A stretch of DNA of 64,000 bases from Rostratula benghalensis. Lineage: Eukaryota; Chordata; Aves; Charadriiformes; Rostratulidae. The translations under genes and the position numbers were made by a program. Shown piece after piece: positions 10,401 through 24,500 of the stretch. The notes beneath the pieces were generated by a model. That model was not told where the DNA came from. It did not search any database and worked only from the letters and a program-made list of their open reading frames with translations. Positions within the stretch are counted from its first letter, which is position 1. Each line of letters starts with the position of its first letter. The DNA lies in NCBI GenBank assembly GCA_013399305.1, contig VXAI01000046.1, positions 4,216,731 to 4,280,730 on the forward strand. The letters run 5' to 3'.

Positions 10401-11700
10401 AGAAGGGTCTCTGCTCTGCACAGGTCCAGTGTCAGCAATGTGAGCAGCTGACTTGCTGCATCCTCGGTTGCTTGGCTGGGTGAGCCCCTCTCCCTTCTGT
10501 GGTCTGAGCTCCCTCTTGCAGATGCACTGTTCAGAATTATTGTGGGATTTATAGGGGCTTTACCTGTCTGCACAGTGCTGGCATCTGCTCTGGATTCCCT
10601 CTGGCATCTCTGTAAGCAGAGAAAGCTGCTTAGCAGCTGGGGCAGTGTACGCACGTGTGCTTGTCATGTCCTGTGCCATGTCAGCTCCTGGCATAAAACC
10701 TAACATGGATGAGCATCTCCCTGCATGGGTGAAGGCACCCCTTTGCTTCTGTGGGGTGGTCTGTGCCTCATATATCTCATCTCATCTCATCTCATCTCAT
10801 CTCATCTCATCTCATCTCATCTCATCTCATCTCACAGCTGTTGTTTCAGTTGCTTGCAGAGAAATAGCTCTGCTTTTTAGGTTTGAGAAGCAGAAGACAA
10901 TTGAGGTGCAAAAAGCAGGTTTGACCCATTTAAACTTTACCCTGCCCACCAGTCACCATGAGAAATGTCCAGAATGCTAAGTGTTTGGGGAGATGAGAAG
11001 AGCGTTGTCACCCGCTGGGAGAGGAGGATGTGGCAGCTTCTATGGTCACAGGGGACACCTCCATTAGTAGGGCTATCCAACAATCATCCTGCACCCTCCT
11101 GCCTTGACTTGAGCAATGGACACAGTTTCAGTGCATAGAGGAAGGGGAATGGAAGGGAGGATGATGGTGTTAATAACCATTCTTTCTTTTAGTGTACAAC
11201 CTGAAGGAGATGACACTGGTGCTCATGTAGCCTCACCCACCTCACTTCTCATATTTTTTCATGGCATCTTTCCTAGGCTGCCACACACCAGGCCCCTGGC
11301 AGAGTCCTTCCATTCCTCAGGAATGGAGATATGGGGTAGGGGTGCATGTGGCAGCATTGCTGGGGAGTTCAGGGTATGGACAGGAAGGGAGTGAACACAG
11401 GAATCAGAAAAGGTCCCAGAGCTGCTCTGAATGATTTGACAGGTGCTGGTTATGGCATGTCTAAATCTCTGTAGTTATTTGTAGCTGCCTGGAATTGGTG
11501 ATCTAGGTAGGGATGTAGCTTAGCTCTGATGAGAGAGAGCAAATAGACCTGTAGATGATTTCACCCGTGGCTTGTTGAAGAACACAGAACTTCTTGTTGA
11601 AGAATCTCTTAGACTCATGAGACTGCATATGCACCCCAGTTGCATGAGCTGTGAAAGTTGCAGGAACATTTCGGGACTAAATCTATATAAAGGAAAAAAA
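7401..11700. other. Spacer between CHRNB4 3' end and CHRNA3 promoter
   Basis: No exon of a known family is visible. The region holds a TCTCA microsatellite (10774-10834), an E-box CAGCTG (7506-7511) next to a plus-oriented CTATAAAAG, short T-runs, and a small overlapping inverted repeat around 9143-9159 (TTAAGAT / ATCTTAA). The remaining open frames are short and unlike known proteins. Confidence 0.6.
10774..10834. repeat. TCTCA pentanucleotide microsatellite
   Basis: About twelve uninterrupted copies of the 5-bp unit TCTCA on the plus strand (TGAGA on the transcribed strand), within the CHRNB4-CHRNA3 spacer. No interruptions are seen, so it is likely polymorphic in length. Confidence 0.95.
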
Positions 11701-11705
11701 TTCAT

Positions 11706-11711
11706 TTTATT
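11706..11711 (-). terminator. Candidate CHRNB4 polyadenylation signal AATAAA
   Basis: A minus-strand AATAAA lies about 660 bp past the CHRNB4 stop. It is the first canonical hexamer I noticed downstream of the stop. The downstream GU-rich element is weak, so the true 3' end could be further on. Confidence 0.3.
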
Positions 11712-12368
11712 TATATTTCATCATTGAACAGAGTATATAAATGTTTGTTGATAATATATTAATTTGGCCTCTGTTGAGAAATCAGCTATCAGAGATGGCA
11801 AGGTGAGAAACCTATTGGTGGTTACCTCAGAAGTATGTCTCTGTTTCTGAGTTCAGTTTTAAATATCATATTCAAACAGCTAAACAGTGGTTCCACCTGT
11901 AAAACTCTTTATAGATCAGACACAAATAGTTTTGATGTAGTTGAAGGAAATAAATGTCATAACAATACCTTCCTTGTAGTAGGCAAATTGCAGTATTCTA
12001 AGGAAAGAGAATGTCCTTCCTGAAGGAGTGTATGCAAAATACTTTTTAAATAATAATCCTTGTGAGCCAGGATGGTGCACTGTACAGTAAATGCCTTTCT
12101 CTGTAATGTTCAGACTTCAAATAATTGAAAAAAGGGCCAAGATATCACCAGAAGTACTGAACTCATTGGAAAAAATAATAGTTTTCTGTTTGTTTTGGGG
12201 TTTTTTTTGTTGTTGTTGTTGCAGTAAGTCAAGTTCTACTTTCCATTTCCCTACTGTAAATCTGATGTAAGACCAACTCAGTTGGCATCTCTGTGGATTT
12301 AACAGAGGGGAACTGAGAGCGGAATGAGACCCAACATCTATGTAAGTGTTGACAATTTTAAATGACAA

Positions 12369-12509
12369 CTAAGGGTTCATGGCAGCATTGTGGTTTTGAA
12401 AAAGCGGCTGCAGAAATAATCCAACAGTCCCCAGGACACAAACAAGGACGAATATCCAGAGAAACAGCCTGTCCACTACCATGGCAACATACTTCCAATC
12501 TTCGATGAC
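12369..12509 (-). CDS. CHRNB4: CHRNB4 exon 6 (M4 and C-terminus, with stop)
   Basis: The acceptor CCAG is just above 12509. The exon encodes [20 protein letters not shown] then [17 protein letters not shown] and a short tail QNHNAAMNP before TAG (12369-12371). It holds the fourth membrane helix. The frame joins exon 5 at a codon boundary after DDNDQS. Confidence 0.97.
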   Translation of the reverse strand, partial: VIEDWKYVAMVVDRLFLWIFVLVCVLGTVGLFLQPLFQNHNAAMNP

Positions 12510-15500
12510 CTGGAAGAAAAAGCCAGTTAAAGATATTAGCAAATATTATTGTTTTGCTCTTCCTCTTACTAATGCTGTGGTTTTATTTATGAAGATAAAA
12601 GGAAACAAATCTCAAGGTTCAGGGAATAAACTGATTTTAGGTTTGGGATGGGATTTTTCTCCTCCAACCAGTCTGGGTAGTGGAGAGAAAGGCTGTAAAT
12701 ATTTCTTAGCTGTCTTTGATGCATCAGGTACTGAGTGCGGCCGCCTGGCAGAAGCTGGTCCGGAAGGATTCACAGTGTAATCCAGTTAAGGATTTTTTTT
12801 TCTTTAATTTTAGTTTGCAGATGCTATTAATCTCAGTGGACAAAAATAGATGGTGTTTACTGCCATTAAACAAGGTTAGCTTCAGAGTTCTTTTCTTATC
12901 AGCAGCCATCTTAATCAAGGGGTTTAATGCATATTAATACTGTTGCCTTTATTAAAATCCTTTTTTGCCTTGCATATGTTGGCTGTGAAAGTCATGGGAC
13001 CAGCCTTAGATTCTGTTCTCCAACTGAAGTGGCTATTACTGTAAAGGGGGAATGTATCAGTCTTCATTTGCCTCTTGGGAATGATTATTTTTTTCCTCTC
13101 TCATTGATTCCAGTTACACATGGGGCATCTTCACCTCAATGACTTTACCACGCTTGTCAGTTATCTGATGTCTTACATTAGAACACTACATATTTTTCCT
13201 TCAAGCACACACTTTTAATTTCCACTGCTGCTAATGGGAATTGTGTGCTTCTGAAATCAGACTATACTAAAAGTATATGAACAGTTGTTATCAGGCCATG
13301 ATAATGAAGGAAGAAAGCAGATATTAAAATTGTTAATCGAGAAAACAGTGATATGTAATATCAGAGGACCCTGAGTGAGAAGCATTCAATTAATTTTTAA
13401 TGTATAAAATACCCTTGAAAATTTTCTTAATATCAAGTGGAAGTCTGTAGATCCTTCAGCGTGCAATATGTTCTTGCAAGAATTTCTGAGCTATTAGAAA
13501 ATTTTTATCTGCCCTCTGAGGTCTGCTTTTGTTCAGTCAGGTTCAATGTTTACAAGCTCATGTCTAATGTTAATAGCCCATCTTCTTTATTTATATTGAC
13601 AGTAATTTCAGTTAATAGAAAACATGAACTACTCAGCAGCATGTTCCTCAAGGGACTTCTGCAAGATCAGAAACCAGACTTCATTTAATCTGGTTGGCTG
13701 AGGGAGGAAGAGCACAACAGGAACAGAGAACCCAGAGCCTGACTGGCATCTGGGTCAGAGCAAGGACACTGATAGGTATGAGGATTATTTTGCCTAGGCA
13801 TGGGTGCTTTTCTAAACAAAACTCTGAACCCTCTGAGTTTTTCCAAGCATTATTCACGGTGTATTTATATCAGCCTTAGGATGCTAGCTAATATCACATG
13901 AGTAGAGCAAGTGAATGGGGCAGCACCAGCACTGCTTAAACGCATCCTGGATAAAGTACTTGTCATAGCCAATAGCAACTCTGATTTAACTCAAATGAAA
14001 GAAGTATCAGCTTTGCTGGCATTAGGATTTCAATCCTACCCATTGTATTTGCCATATATGGACAGCTGTCTTAGCCCAGAGAGGGTGTTTGCAAAGGCAT
14101 TTTACCAATTTTACTAAATCCTCCTTCTCTGCCCAGTTAGGTAAATAAATGCTTGAGCTGCAGGTAGATTGTTTCTGGTTAACATGATTTGGCCATGGGT
14201 TGAGTCACAGTCTTACTGAATACAATGGGGAAAAATACTCTTTTTCTGACCTGGAACTGAGTATTTTCCCCTCACCCCTGCCAAACATTACTTGACCATG
14301 ATAACACAGCTTGTTCAAGGGTATTCCATGACTTACTGAGCAAACAACATTCTCTCTGTGTAGAAATAGTAATCTAACTGTCCAGGAGAGTATCACTATT
14401 TACCAAATTGCAATTCATTAAGTTCTTTTAATGGCAGAAAATGTTTCCTCTTATAAACTATAGCTAAAATCTCTCTAAAACCTTTAGAATAGCTAGGGAG
14501 TTCAAATGGTCTTTGTGAAGAGCAGTGTGTTACAGAGGAGGACAGGAGATGAAGTTTGGAAAGACGGGGATGATTTCTCATTTTCACTTACGCTCTGGTC
14601 GTTGTCATCACTTTTCATGTGCTCTGCTATAAAACTGACTCCATCAATTGCTTCTTGGACTTCAGGAGAAAATTTCGTGGCTGTTCTCAATCTAAAGTCT
14701 CGATGACTGCTGACGTTGTCAAGAGTCTCAGTGATTTTCATATCATATTTTTTGGCAGAGGCTGTATTCAAAAAGTAGGTAGAGTTCTTGTAGAAGTCAG
14801 CTGGGTCCATACAAGGATTCTCTGCTTTTGTCTTTTTGCAGTTGCACAGCTTTTGCCGCGGAGAATTATTTTCTGGACGCTTCATGAACAGGTAGGCTGG
14901 GAGTCTTTCGAGGAAAACCAGCTTTACCCAAGGGGGCATGGTGTGAGTACTGGGAGATCTGTGGTGGACGTTGAGTACACAGACACTGGTAACTATTGAG
15001 AAGGTCACTAGTACCATTGTAAACATGAGATACTTCCCAATCAGTGGAACATCTAGAGATGTTGGAGGGACAATTTTGGAGATGAGCAGCAAGAACACAG
15101 TCAAGGCAAGCAACACAGATATGCATAAAGTCATTTTTTCACCACAGTCTGAAGGCAAGTAGAACACTAGGATGGCTAAGGATGTAATTAGCACACAGGG
15201 AATGATAAGATTGATGGTATAAAAAAGAGGTTTCCTTTTAATAATGAAGTCATATGTCACATCAACATAGTTGGGGTCCAAAGGATTTACGGTCCTTCTT
15301 CCTGGGAGTGCTACAATGTCCCACTCTCCACTTGGCGTGAAGTCATCCATGCTTGCCATGGAAGTTTTAAGCACCATATCAATTTCTGTATGGTCATAAG
15401 TCCAAGACCGGAACTTTAATGTGCAGTTTTGTTGATCAAATGGGAAATGCTTAACTTCGATCTTGCAGGCACTCTTATAAATCGCTGGTGGCAACCAGCG

Positions 15501-18500
15501 AATGCTTCCATTATTCTTTACAATCGCATTTGTGTACAATGAAACTTCATATGTGCCATCCGCACTAATGAAACAAGAGGAAAGAAAAAGAAGATAATAA
15601 AACATTATGAGGAAAAACACAGTTCAAAACAGAAGAGTTCTGACATTTTTGGTTTTGTGGACCTCAGTGATTTCTAGGGTCAAAGTTTAGTAATGTTTTG
15701 ATTTTGAAATTATGCTGTAGGGACCTATAACTTGGTAAGGAGATTAATGTATGCATTTCTTCCCATCAGAGAATTGATATTTGGCACAACACTTACAAAA
15801 ATATTTTGAAAAGTTATTATTAAGTAACAAATACGCATCTCTGTTTCGTCCAAAGAGCTCAAAGTATTTTGTAAGTGTTTGTTAAAGTAATTAAGTCTTA
15901 CTTCATCTCTGAAGGCTGAGTAAAAATGAGATCATCCAGCATGAAAATGGAGGTGCCTTTGATCTGCAACACAGCCACGGCTAAGAGCACACAGCAACAC
16001 TAAATGACTTGGATGAGGAAATACAGATGAGCAGCGTTAGTTAGAAATTCAGGGAGAGGGTAGGCAGAGGAAATGCAATTATATGGTTTATAATTTGTTG
16101 TGTCACTCCAGTTAATGTTTACTTACTACAAAACAAACAGACAGGCACAGAGTTCTTAATGCATTCTTGGCTTTGTATCTCCTCCAACTGACAAACTTCC
16201 ACTGGGAGAGTTTCTATGTTACGACAGGCCCTTTAATTGAGGGAGAAGATCATTATCAGCATCTTCTCCTGTCCAGTGTTTCTGGGCAAACAACTTAGGG
16301 CTGTTTAACCTATGGAGTATCCTGAGATAGAAATGGGAAGTGGTCAATTACTCATAAATATTATTGAAATGCAGTGTATCTGAGCATATTCACTGCATCT
16401 TCTCAAGTGTGCTATGGGACACCTTTCAAACTCAGCCAGGCTACTGAAGGAAAGCGTAACAACTATTAGTCTCTGTCTTTCTTGACAGATGAGGAAACTG
16501 AAAGGTCTGTTCCTATGTCAGTCTATTTCTTTTATTATAAAAGGGGTTAGCCACTTTGTTAGACTGCGAAGAGGAGTCTGGATTAGATGTATTCCATATG
16601 CTCTCCTTTTGATTAATAATATCTATGTAAAGAAATGCACATAACTTAGGGACAGTATGCTTTGTGCAAAAATGTAAGACCAAACTCACTGCAAGTGTAA
16701 ATGAATAAATTTCAAGTGACTATAACTATTTGAGTGGAAATCTGCTACTTAACAGTTAATACAAAGTCTAATGAACCACTTGTTTGTTGACAAGACATTG
16801 TGAAAAATAGAGCTATTTCAGTGCTGAGGTTGATTTTTGATTATTTTCTTTTTCTAAGCAATGAAGTGCTCCAAGTATCCAGGGCTTGGCAGATGCATAG
16901 CTGTCTCCAGATCAGTTACATTTGGCTCTGGAAAGGCCTTGTATTGCAAGCCCTGGTGCCTGGCGTTGAGCTGAGACCCTGGTAGCCAGTTCATGTGGGC
17001 AGTGAAACAACCAGGTGCAGAACTGAGTGGCTATAGCACACAAGGGTCATTAGTTCATTGCCAATAAAATTGCTAATTTTTAGTAAAGAAATTGTATGTT
17101 ATTTCTTACACATCTGTATTATGCCATAGGATGTTCTGGCTGAGAGTATGTAGGTTCTTCTGGGGGCTGCCCCTGGCCCAGCTGTGGGACAGAGGCCGGG
17201 CTGCTGGCGCTGTCTCAGTGCCCTCTGCAGTCCTGGCACAGTCTGTGCGTGGATAGAGCTGTGGGACATGGGATGCTCTTTGTCATTTCCTTAGCACCTT
17301 GCCAAACTGACTGATGCCTCTTCTGCAGCAGAAAGTTATAAGGGGTTGTCCTTCATCTAAAATTTCAATTTGAAGCTTTGTACAAATGTAAGAATCCAAT
17401 ATGGTGAGGCTAAAAGCTTGTTTCTGTACATTTAAGAAGACCTTTAAAACTTTCTTTCCATTCTTACTATCCAATTAATGGTATCATTTAGGGAGTAAGG
17501 AAGAAAGAAGCAGAGGGCGGGGGCATAATTTACCAGAACAAGATTTGACTAGACAGAGTACATCCTAATCCACTGGCTGAATTATTTTGTGACTAATACA
17601 ATAGTTTTAAGTATTTCTCAAATCTGATTTCCATTAGTAGGATTCCAGGGACTTAACTAAGTTATATATAAACTTCCTGGGTTTCCCATCTGTATATGTT
17701 AATAAACTGTCATGTGTTCATGAATTCATTGGTTTTCAAAGTATCATGAAAGTATATTTTAAGTTTTGATAATTTTATTTCCCAAAGACTTGATATAATT
17801 CACTTCAAGGCTTTGCTGCAGACTTAAAACAAAAAACCCCCTACCAAACAAAATTGATGGTTAGCTCTTTGTTTGAGAGAACTGTGATATGGTCTAGCAT
17901 CAAGCTTTTATTTTTCTCAGTACTTTAAGGCAACTGTGTCAAATGTTGACAAATTCATCATGTATTCTTATAATTTATTGTTTTTAAAATGCTTTATGAA
18001 AATAGAACACAACTTGGTTTTGTGAATGAACAATAACTCGTGGAGTTCTGGTACATGTAACAGATTTATGTCCTGGAGTCTGAGGTGGAAGCGTACTGAG
18101 GGGGGAGAAGAAGTAAGAGACAAAAATGTAACTCTGAACATAAGAAATGTGATAGAATTCCAGATGTGTTGTCTTCTTGCATGAGCAGTGTACAGCTGCA
18201 CTTGCACTTACAATTTTTATATAGTCTAATTTGATATAGGTTCATGCCCCAAGTATAGATTTGTGTCCCAATTGTGAGCCTTGTCACAGATCCTCTGGTG
18301 TTGCGAGAACTGAGACGCACACATATTCCAGATCTGCTTGAATAAATTTAACCAGAGCCCTGATTTTATTAAAATTATATTTGATGCCAGTTCCCCAGTC
18401 AGATACATTTGGTACTGGCTAAAGTTTACAAAATTCAGTTTTAGAATTTTATCAGACCTACTCCATAGGTTCTGATGCTTCTTTCTTGACACACAGTTAA

Positions 18501-21500
18501 AATATTGTTCACTGTCTGCATAAACTACAGAAGTTTTACTTACTTATTGTAAAGCACAATATCTGGCAACCAGATGTGTTTTGCAGGTATTCTCAGCTTA
18601 TTTATTCCTTCATAGTCAGAGGGCTTCCAAGCCAAACGATAATCAATCCACTCCTAAGAGAAGAATTGTACAGTAGTGATGGGAGTATCCAGACCAGCAC
18701 AGAACAATCACTGTGATGGAGTGAAAGCAATCACATTTGTGGTTTGCAAGTGCATGCCTTTGTGGGTTCAGTTACCTGGTTCAGCCAGACATTTGTAGTC
18801 ATGATCTGCTCCCGTTCATTCTGCAGGGAAAAAGAGAGACAAAAGTCTTCTAAAATGTTTCGCTTTATTGAAGTAATAAGATGTATTCAGTGAGCTTTTG
18901 AGGATATTTCCAGCTGAGCAGCATGATTTTGTCTAGTGTATTTCCAGACAGGCATTTCTCTGCTGGTAAGATGGCCAGTCTTGTGCACATACTGATGATA
19001 ATTAGTGACCCCACAAGTGCAGAGCACCAAGTGGATTTTAACAAGGACAGTTGTGATGGCAGAGAGGGTGGTTATTTGGGAACAATTACCATCATGCTGT
19101 GGAGCTGGCTTCCTCCCCACCTACCTCCCAACCCATGGGTTTGATTTGAAAGAGAAGGCACATTCGACCACCAGGAAGGCCTAGATTAAATTCTCTGAGG
19201 TTTATGTGAGATTTGCCGTGTACACTGTCAGCTGGCAGGCTCTGCTTCGTGGAACTGCTGTCTTTATGGCCAGCAGTCCAGAAGAGAAGTCTCTCTGCAG
19301 CAGATCAGTGTGGCTGGTGCTCTACTGGAGGGACAAGGTAGGAGGTCAAAGAGTCAGGAAGGAAAACAGGTTAATTCTCTGATCCTGAAGATGCTTGAGA
19401 TTACTAGAGCCTATAAAATACCTAATTTTGCTTTCTGCTTGCAGATTGAGGATAGAGGGCCAGGCACTGAGCTGTGGCATTCTTGATCCTTGCTTATTCA
19501 TCTGCTCTGTTCAGGTTGTTGATTGCTGGGGTCCATGTGGGCAAGACAGCTTGCTTTTTATGCCCAGAATCTGCAATCTGAGAGGACACTGGTAGCAGTG
19601 CACCATGAGGAGGCACATTTGTGTCCAGGGGTATTCTCCAGCAGAGAGGGAGCTCTTGTCCCAAAGTTATTTGGTGTACGTGACAGTGTCTCCTGTATAA
19701 ATCAGCCTGCATGAGTATAAGAAAGCTCATCTGTTTGTACAGTTCCCCTTCTGTTCCATCTGTGTCTCTCTCTTTTCCTCTTGAATTTCAGAATATAAAT
19801 TATATAGGTCTCTTAAAGTTTGCAGCAGTTCAGTGACTGGCCCATGCACAAAGTCTGGCAGAGAGTCAGACATCTGTATCCTCTTTTTCATCCAGGTAGA
19901 GAGCAGCAGAGTTGAAAGCCCTGCTTCAGAAAATTATTCCCACATATGTGCTAGATATCGCTCCCACTGTAGTGCTAAACCTCTCTTGGCATCGAGGTAT
20001 GTATTTGTATTTTGGAATAACTACTAAGCATATTCTAACCTTGTGGATGAAAATGTCTTCCAGACACACTGAAGTAATTTTTATTGAATCTGAGGATTAT
20101 GTAACCATGTTAAGCTATTACAGTCAGAACTAATGTGTCTTTTTCTTTACAACTTTTTCATAATCTTTGCTGATGTGCCTGATATGCCATGAGATTTTGG
20201 GTTGGGTTCGTAGCTTGTTTTCAGGACATTCAACCATATTTCTTTTATGCAAGTGGCAGAAGATGGTTTTGTGTTGTTTACATAGTCCAGGATAGATCCT
20301 GACCTGTTGTAGCTTACTGTAGCCATACCAGAATCAGTGGAATGATTTTGATTTTTTGATGAATGGAATTTTATTGGATGAAGATCTGACTAATGACCTT
20401 TAGTCCTTAGGCATAGATTGATCTTCCTCTTGTAGCTGCATTCTGAAGTATAAAACCAGGGAATTGCATGTATGGGCCTTGCCTACCAAGTATTGTTATG
20501 TAAACTAGAAAATAACAGGGACATAGTGATACCAATAGGACTTTTACTTAGAGTACACTGCAGGTAGTAATGAATTAAAAGGCATAATTTGAACTTACCA
20601 CACTGATGAGCTGTGCCAGGGAAACCTGCAGTTCTATAGATACCAACTGGGACGAGTTGACAGCTGGTCGAATTAACTTATTGTACCTGTCAGGGCTCAG
20701 TAGGTGGTTCATTAGCTTTTCTTCAGCATCTGCTGCGGTGCTTCCTGTAAAACACCATGTAAGAGGATTATAGAAGGGAGACCAAGTGACATGATGTAGG
20801 AATCACAGAATTTGTGTGCATCAGATCGTCTTCATGAAATAACGAGGGCTTTTGATTTTCTTCAGACTGTAGGCTTGTGTGAACAGAAGGATGTGGTGCC
20901 TGCACTATGATCTGTTCTGCTGAAGTTGTCTTTCACACAACATAGATCAAAGTAGATTAATCAGAGCCCTTTCAATTTTTTTTTGCAGCTAAAGGTGAAG
21001 TTCAAATTGATCAGTATTTTTGGGAGTACATCCTGAGACGAAAACTGGGAGCGAACCACCCTCTTAATAACAGAGGAAGTAAGTTTCAATGATCCAAATG
21101 CAGGGACTCCATCTGTGACTTCTCTTTTTAGTGTCATAGGAGACAGAGGTACAGGCACATGTATAAATTGAAAGACTCTGGTCTTTGTGGCGAAAGCAAG
21201 GGGATGAGCTACAGGAATCATAAGGGTTTTTTAATGATTGGTAACTCTTTGGTAGCTAGTGATGTTTCTGTTTCAGAATGATTTTATTTGAAAACCTGAG
21301 GCAGTATGGAAACCTTATTTTACATAGAAATGAAACCTGATTTATGGACTAGCACAAATATTGTAAATCTTTTCATTTACTCCAAAGCTGGAGTTCAGTG
21401 ACTGCAAAACATAGTGTCTGCAGGATACTATCAAACAAGCCTAACCATCCTGCATGGAGCAGAACAGCTTCTGGCACAGCCCCAGAGATAACTACATCTG

Positions 21501-24500
21501 TTCCCATGTTCTTGCATGTGCTTTTTAAAGCCACTCTAGTGGGCTTTTCAAACCGCTATTGACACATAATAATACTGGTCATTAAGGTCCTGGTAGCATC
21601 CTGCCAACAGAATTGACCCAGAGAGATCCTGCTGTATGTCAGATGGACACAGGTGTTAATGAAAACAAATTCTAATCCAACTGAATGATTCTTCCATAGG
21701 AAAGGGCACCCAACTCAACCCTAGATACTGCAGAAACAAGGACAGTGTCCCTACAGCCTACTTGCTTCATTATTCCCCAGAGCAGTTCCACACAGTAAAA
21801 ACCACTGGCCGTGCAAGTATTTTAAATTTCTCATACATTTATTTGTTCTGTTTTCTAATGGTGTAGAATATCTATGAGATCCAGAGAAAGGCAGACATCA
21901 AAAGGCCAGGGTCACATAAGCAGCCAAAGTCTTTGTGCATTTCTAAAATATACCTAGTTTCTGTGTGAACTGGGCTGTAAGTTGCTAGAAGGAACAAATC
22001 TTTCTCAAAAGTTGGTACTTCTGATTCCACTCAGATTAAAAAAATAGTATACACACTCCGTGTTTCTGATCCAGCAAGAAGGTGGAGACATGTAAAAGGA
22101 AACATCATTGAACAGCTTTTTCACATCTAAGAACAGCTTTTAGTTAAACTCTAGGGAAGGGTTGAGACAAACACTAGGCTTGTTTAAATTAAAATTGTGG
22201 TGGTAGCACAAATTTTGTCACATATACTTAACTATAACATTGTTCTTCAGAGTAGGTTTCTCAGGTACTTCCCAAGCCATTTGGGACAACATACTTGGAT
22301 GAATATTATCTGTGTTTGTTGGGTCAGTTTGTTTTTTGATTCACACTTGCTTTGTACCTCCCAGCAAGCCATTATAAAAGCCCTAGTACCATGTGATTTT
22401 TTAATATTACATTTATTCTCAATGTAAACCTGCCTAATCAGAGGCTTAGCAAGCTAGATCTATGCTGATCCTTGTTAAGCTCCAGATTCTTTCTTTTTTT
22501 CCCTGTATTTTGCGTTGATTTTTTTGTATTGCAATCGAGATAAAGCTAAAGTTGATACTGTGAAGAAAATGGGGCTGCACTCTAGGAATGAATTGTTCTG
22601 TGTTTGTAAGGACAGGTGAGAAGCCTTGTGTAGCTAGAGAGAACCTTGGTTAAAGTTATTTTAGAGTGTTGTTTTGGTTTTGTGGGTTTTTGAACAAACA
22701 TTCCTGCTGTTGCATATGTAAGTGACATAAGCAGATTGCTATAATTCAAATATAAATACATTGTCATTTGGGTTGTTTCATACGGTGGTCACTGAATGCT
22801 GCTAGCAAAGACAGTGAATTCTTGTTTGAATTTTGAAATATGTTTTGGCCGTGTTGCTATCTTTTTCTGTAAATGTTCAGGCATATGGAGTATTTGCTAA
22901 ACAGCGAATAAGAAGTAGAAACTGCAGAATGTTTGCAGAAAGCTAGTTCTGAACATCCTGTTCTGTGAAACCTGGTTTTAGCAATCATAGTCGTCTGGTC
23001 TGCAAATCAAAACATACGGTGGGGTCTGCATGTCTGATGAGAACAGCTCAGATTTCAGGGTACTGACTCTGTCAATGAACTTTATACAGATGAATGCTAG
23101 GCCACGACTTAATTATAAAACATTATTTGTGAAATGATTAATCCCTTGAAGAAATGATCATCTTTTCTTAGGGAAGGGGCTTGTATAATTAATAATTCTT
23201 TATAAGATTGCCATGGGCTACTCTCATCTCATTCAGATGCCTGTATTAAATACCACTAGATGTCAGCAGTGCACTGCCCTTAAGGTTGCTAAAGCCCATC
23301 TCTCTATAAGTAACGTGTAAAAATGTGTGGTTCTTGTATATTTTTTATAATCTATTTTCCATGACCAACCCACATAGTAACCAGATGGCACCTAATGAGA
23401 ACAAAATTACCAGGCATTCAAGTTCATATTTAGATGCATTTCATGATGTCAGTAGCCTCGTGTTTGCAACTTCCAATTCTGAGAGAAGGGGAAAAATGGA
23501 AGTGCAGAGTTTCCCTTGCAAACTGGTTTATTTCCAAATAGCAGTAATCACCAGAAATGTTGCAGAGGGTAGGCTGATGCTCTTAGACAAATGATTTTAA
23601 CAAAAATGATGAAGCAGTCCTAATTTGGAGGGGGAGTAGTTTTGTGTATTAAAAGCAGTAATAGAGAAAACACACCAGGGTGGATCCTGAGCTAGAGAAA
23701 TTGTTTTAGCTTCACTGAATGTCTACTCCATGACAAGGAGAGCAAATTTCCACATAACTTGCAGTACACATTGTGCAACAACTTTATTTTCTCCATGGGA
23801 GTATGACTATTAAAAAAAAAATTGCATCAGGATGCTTCCCATTTCGCAGCAGGAGAAATAAAACCACAGACTTCATTCACTGTTCAAACTTTTCCTTTTA
23901 CATGATCTAATTTAAATATATAAAATGAAATAATTAGTTGTCCTGTGTTATGTTGTTTATTTTCAGCGTAATGACAAATAGATTGGAGTGATTTCCACAG
24001 AACAGAATAAGGAGCAATGCTGACAAGTACAGGCGAGTACACTGTTATCACTGTCTAGTTGGCAAAATTTAACTTAAGACATGCTTCCTCCATCTTCTTG
24101 AGTCAGTTACTTTAATAAATGTTGAAATAGCATTTATTTAGAAATAATACATTGTAGCATATATTGCCATTGTTATTCTTTCCTCTCTCACAAATAACTT
24201 TTGTGGGCAATGGTGACATAGCAGCTTCCCATCTGTAATTAGTAAAGAGCAAGTGAGAAGCAGCAATAGCACAATCCAATTATCTTCTCTGAAGTGACTT
24301 TGTGATGTTGTTACTTCTCAGCGTACTCTTGAGCAAAAAGATTTATGTAACCTCGTAGAACAATGCATGCTAACTTGGAACGCTTATTGTTCCAAGGAAG
24401 TAGTGCTGAATTGACTGTACTTCAAAGACTATTTTAATTTCTGCACCACAACTAATGCAAATAAAAACGAAATACTAAGGGGTTTAAAGAGTGACATCTA

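Noticed and set aside
14866..15126. 86-codon minus-strand frame within CHRNB4 exon 5, and plus-strand frames over it
   Set aside because: They are alternate-frame shadows of the conserved exon 5.
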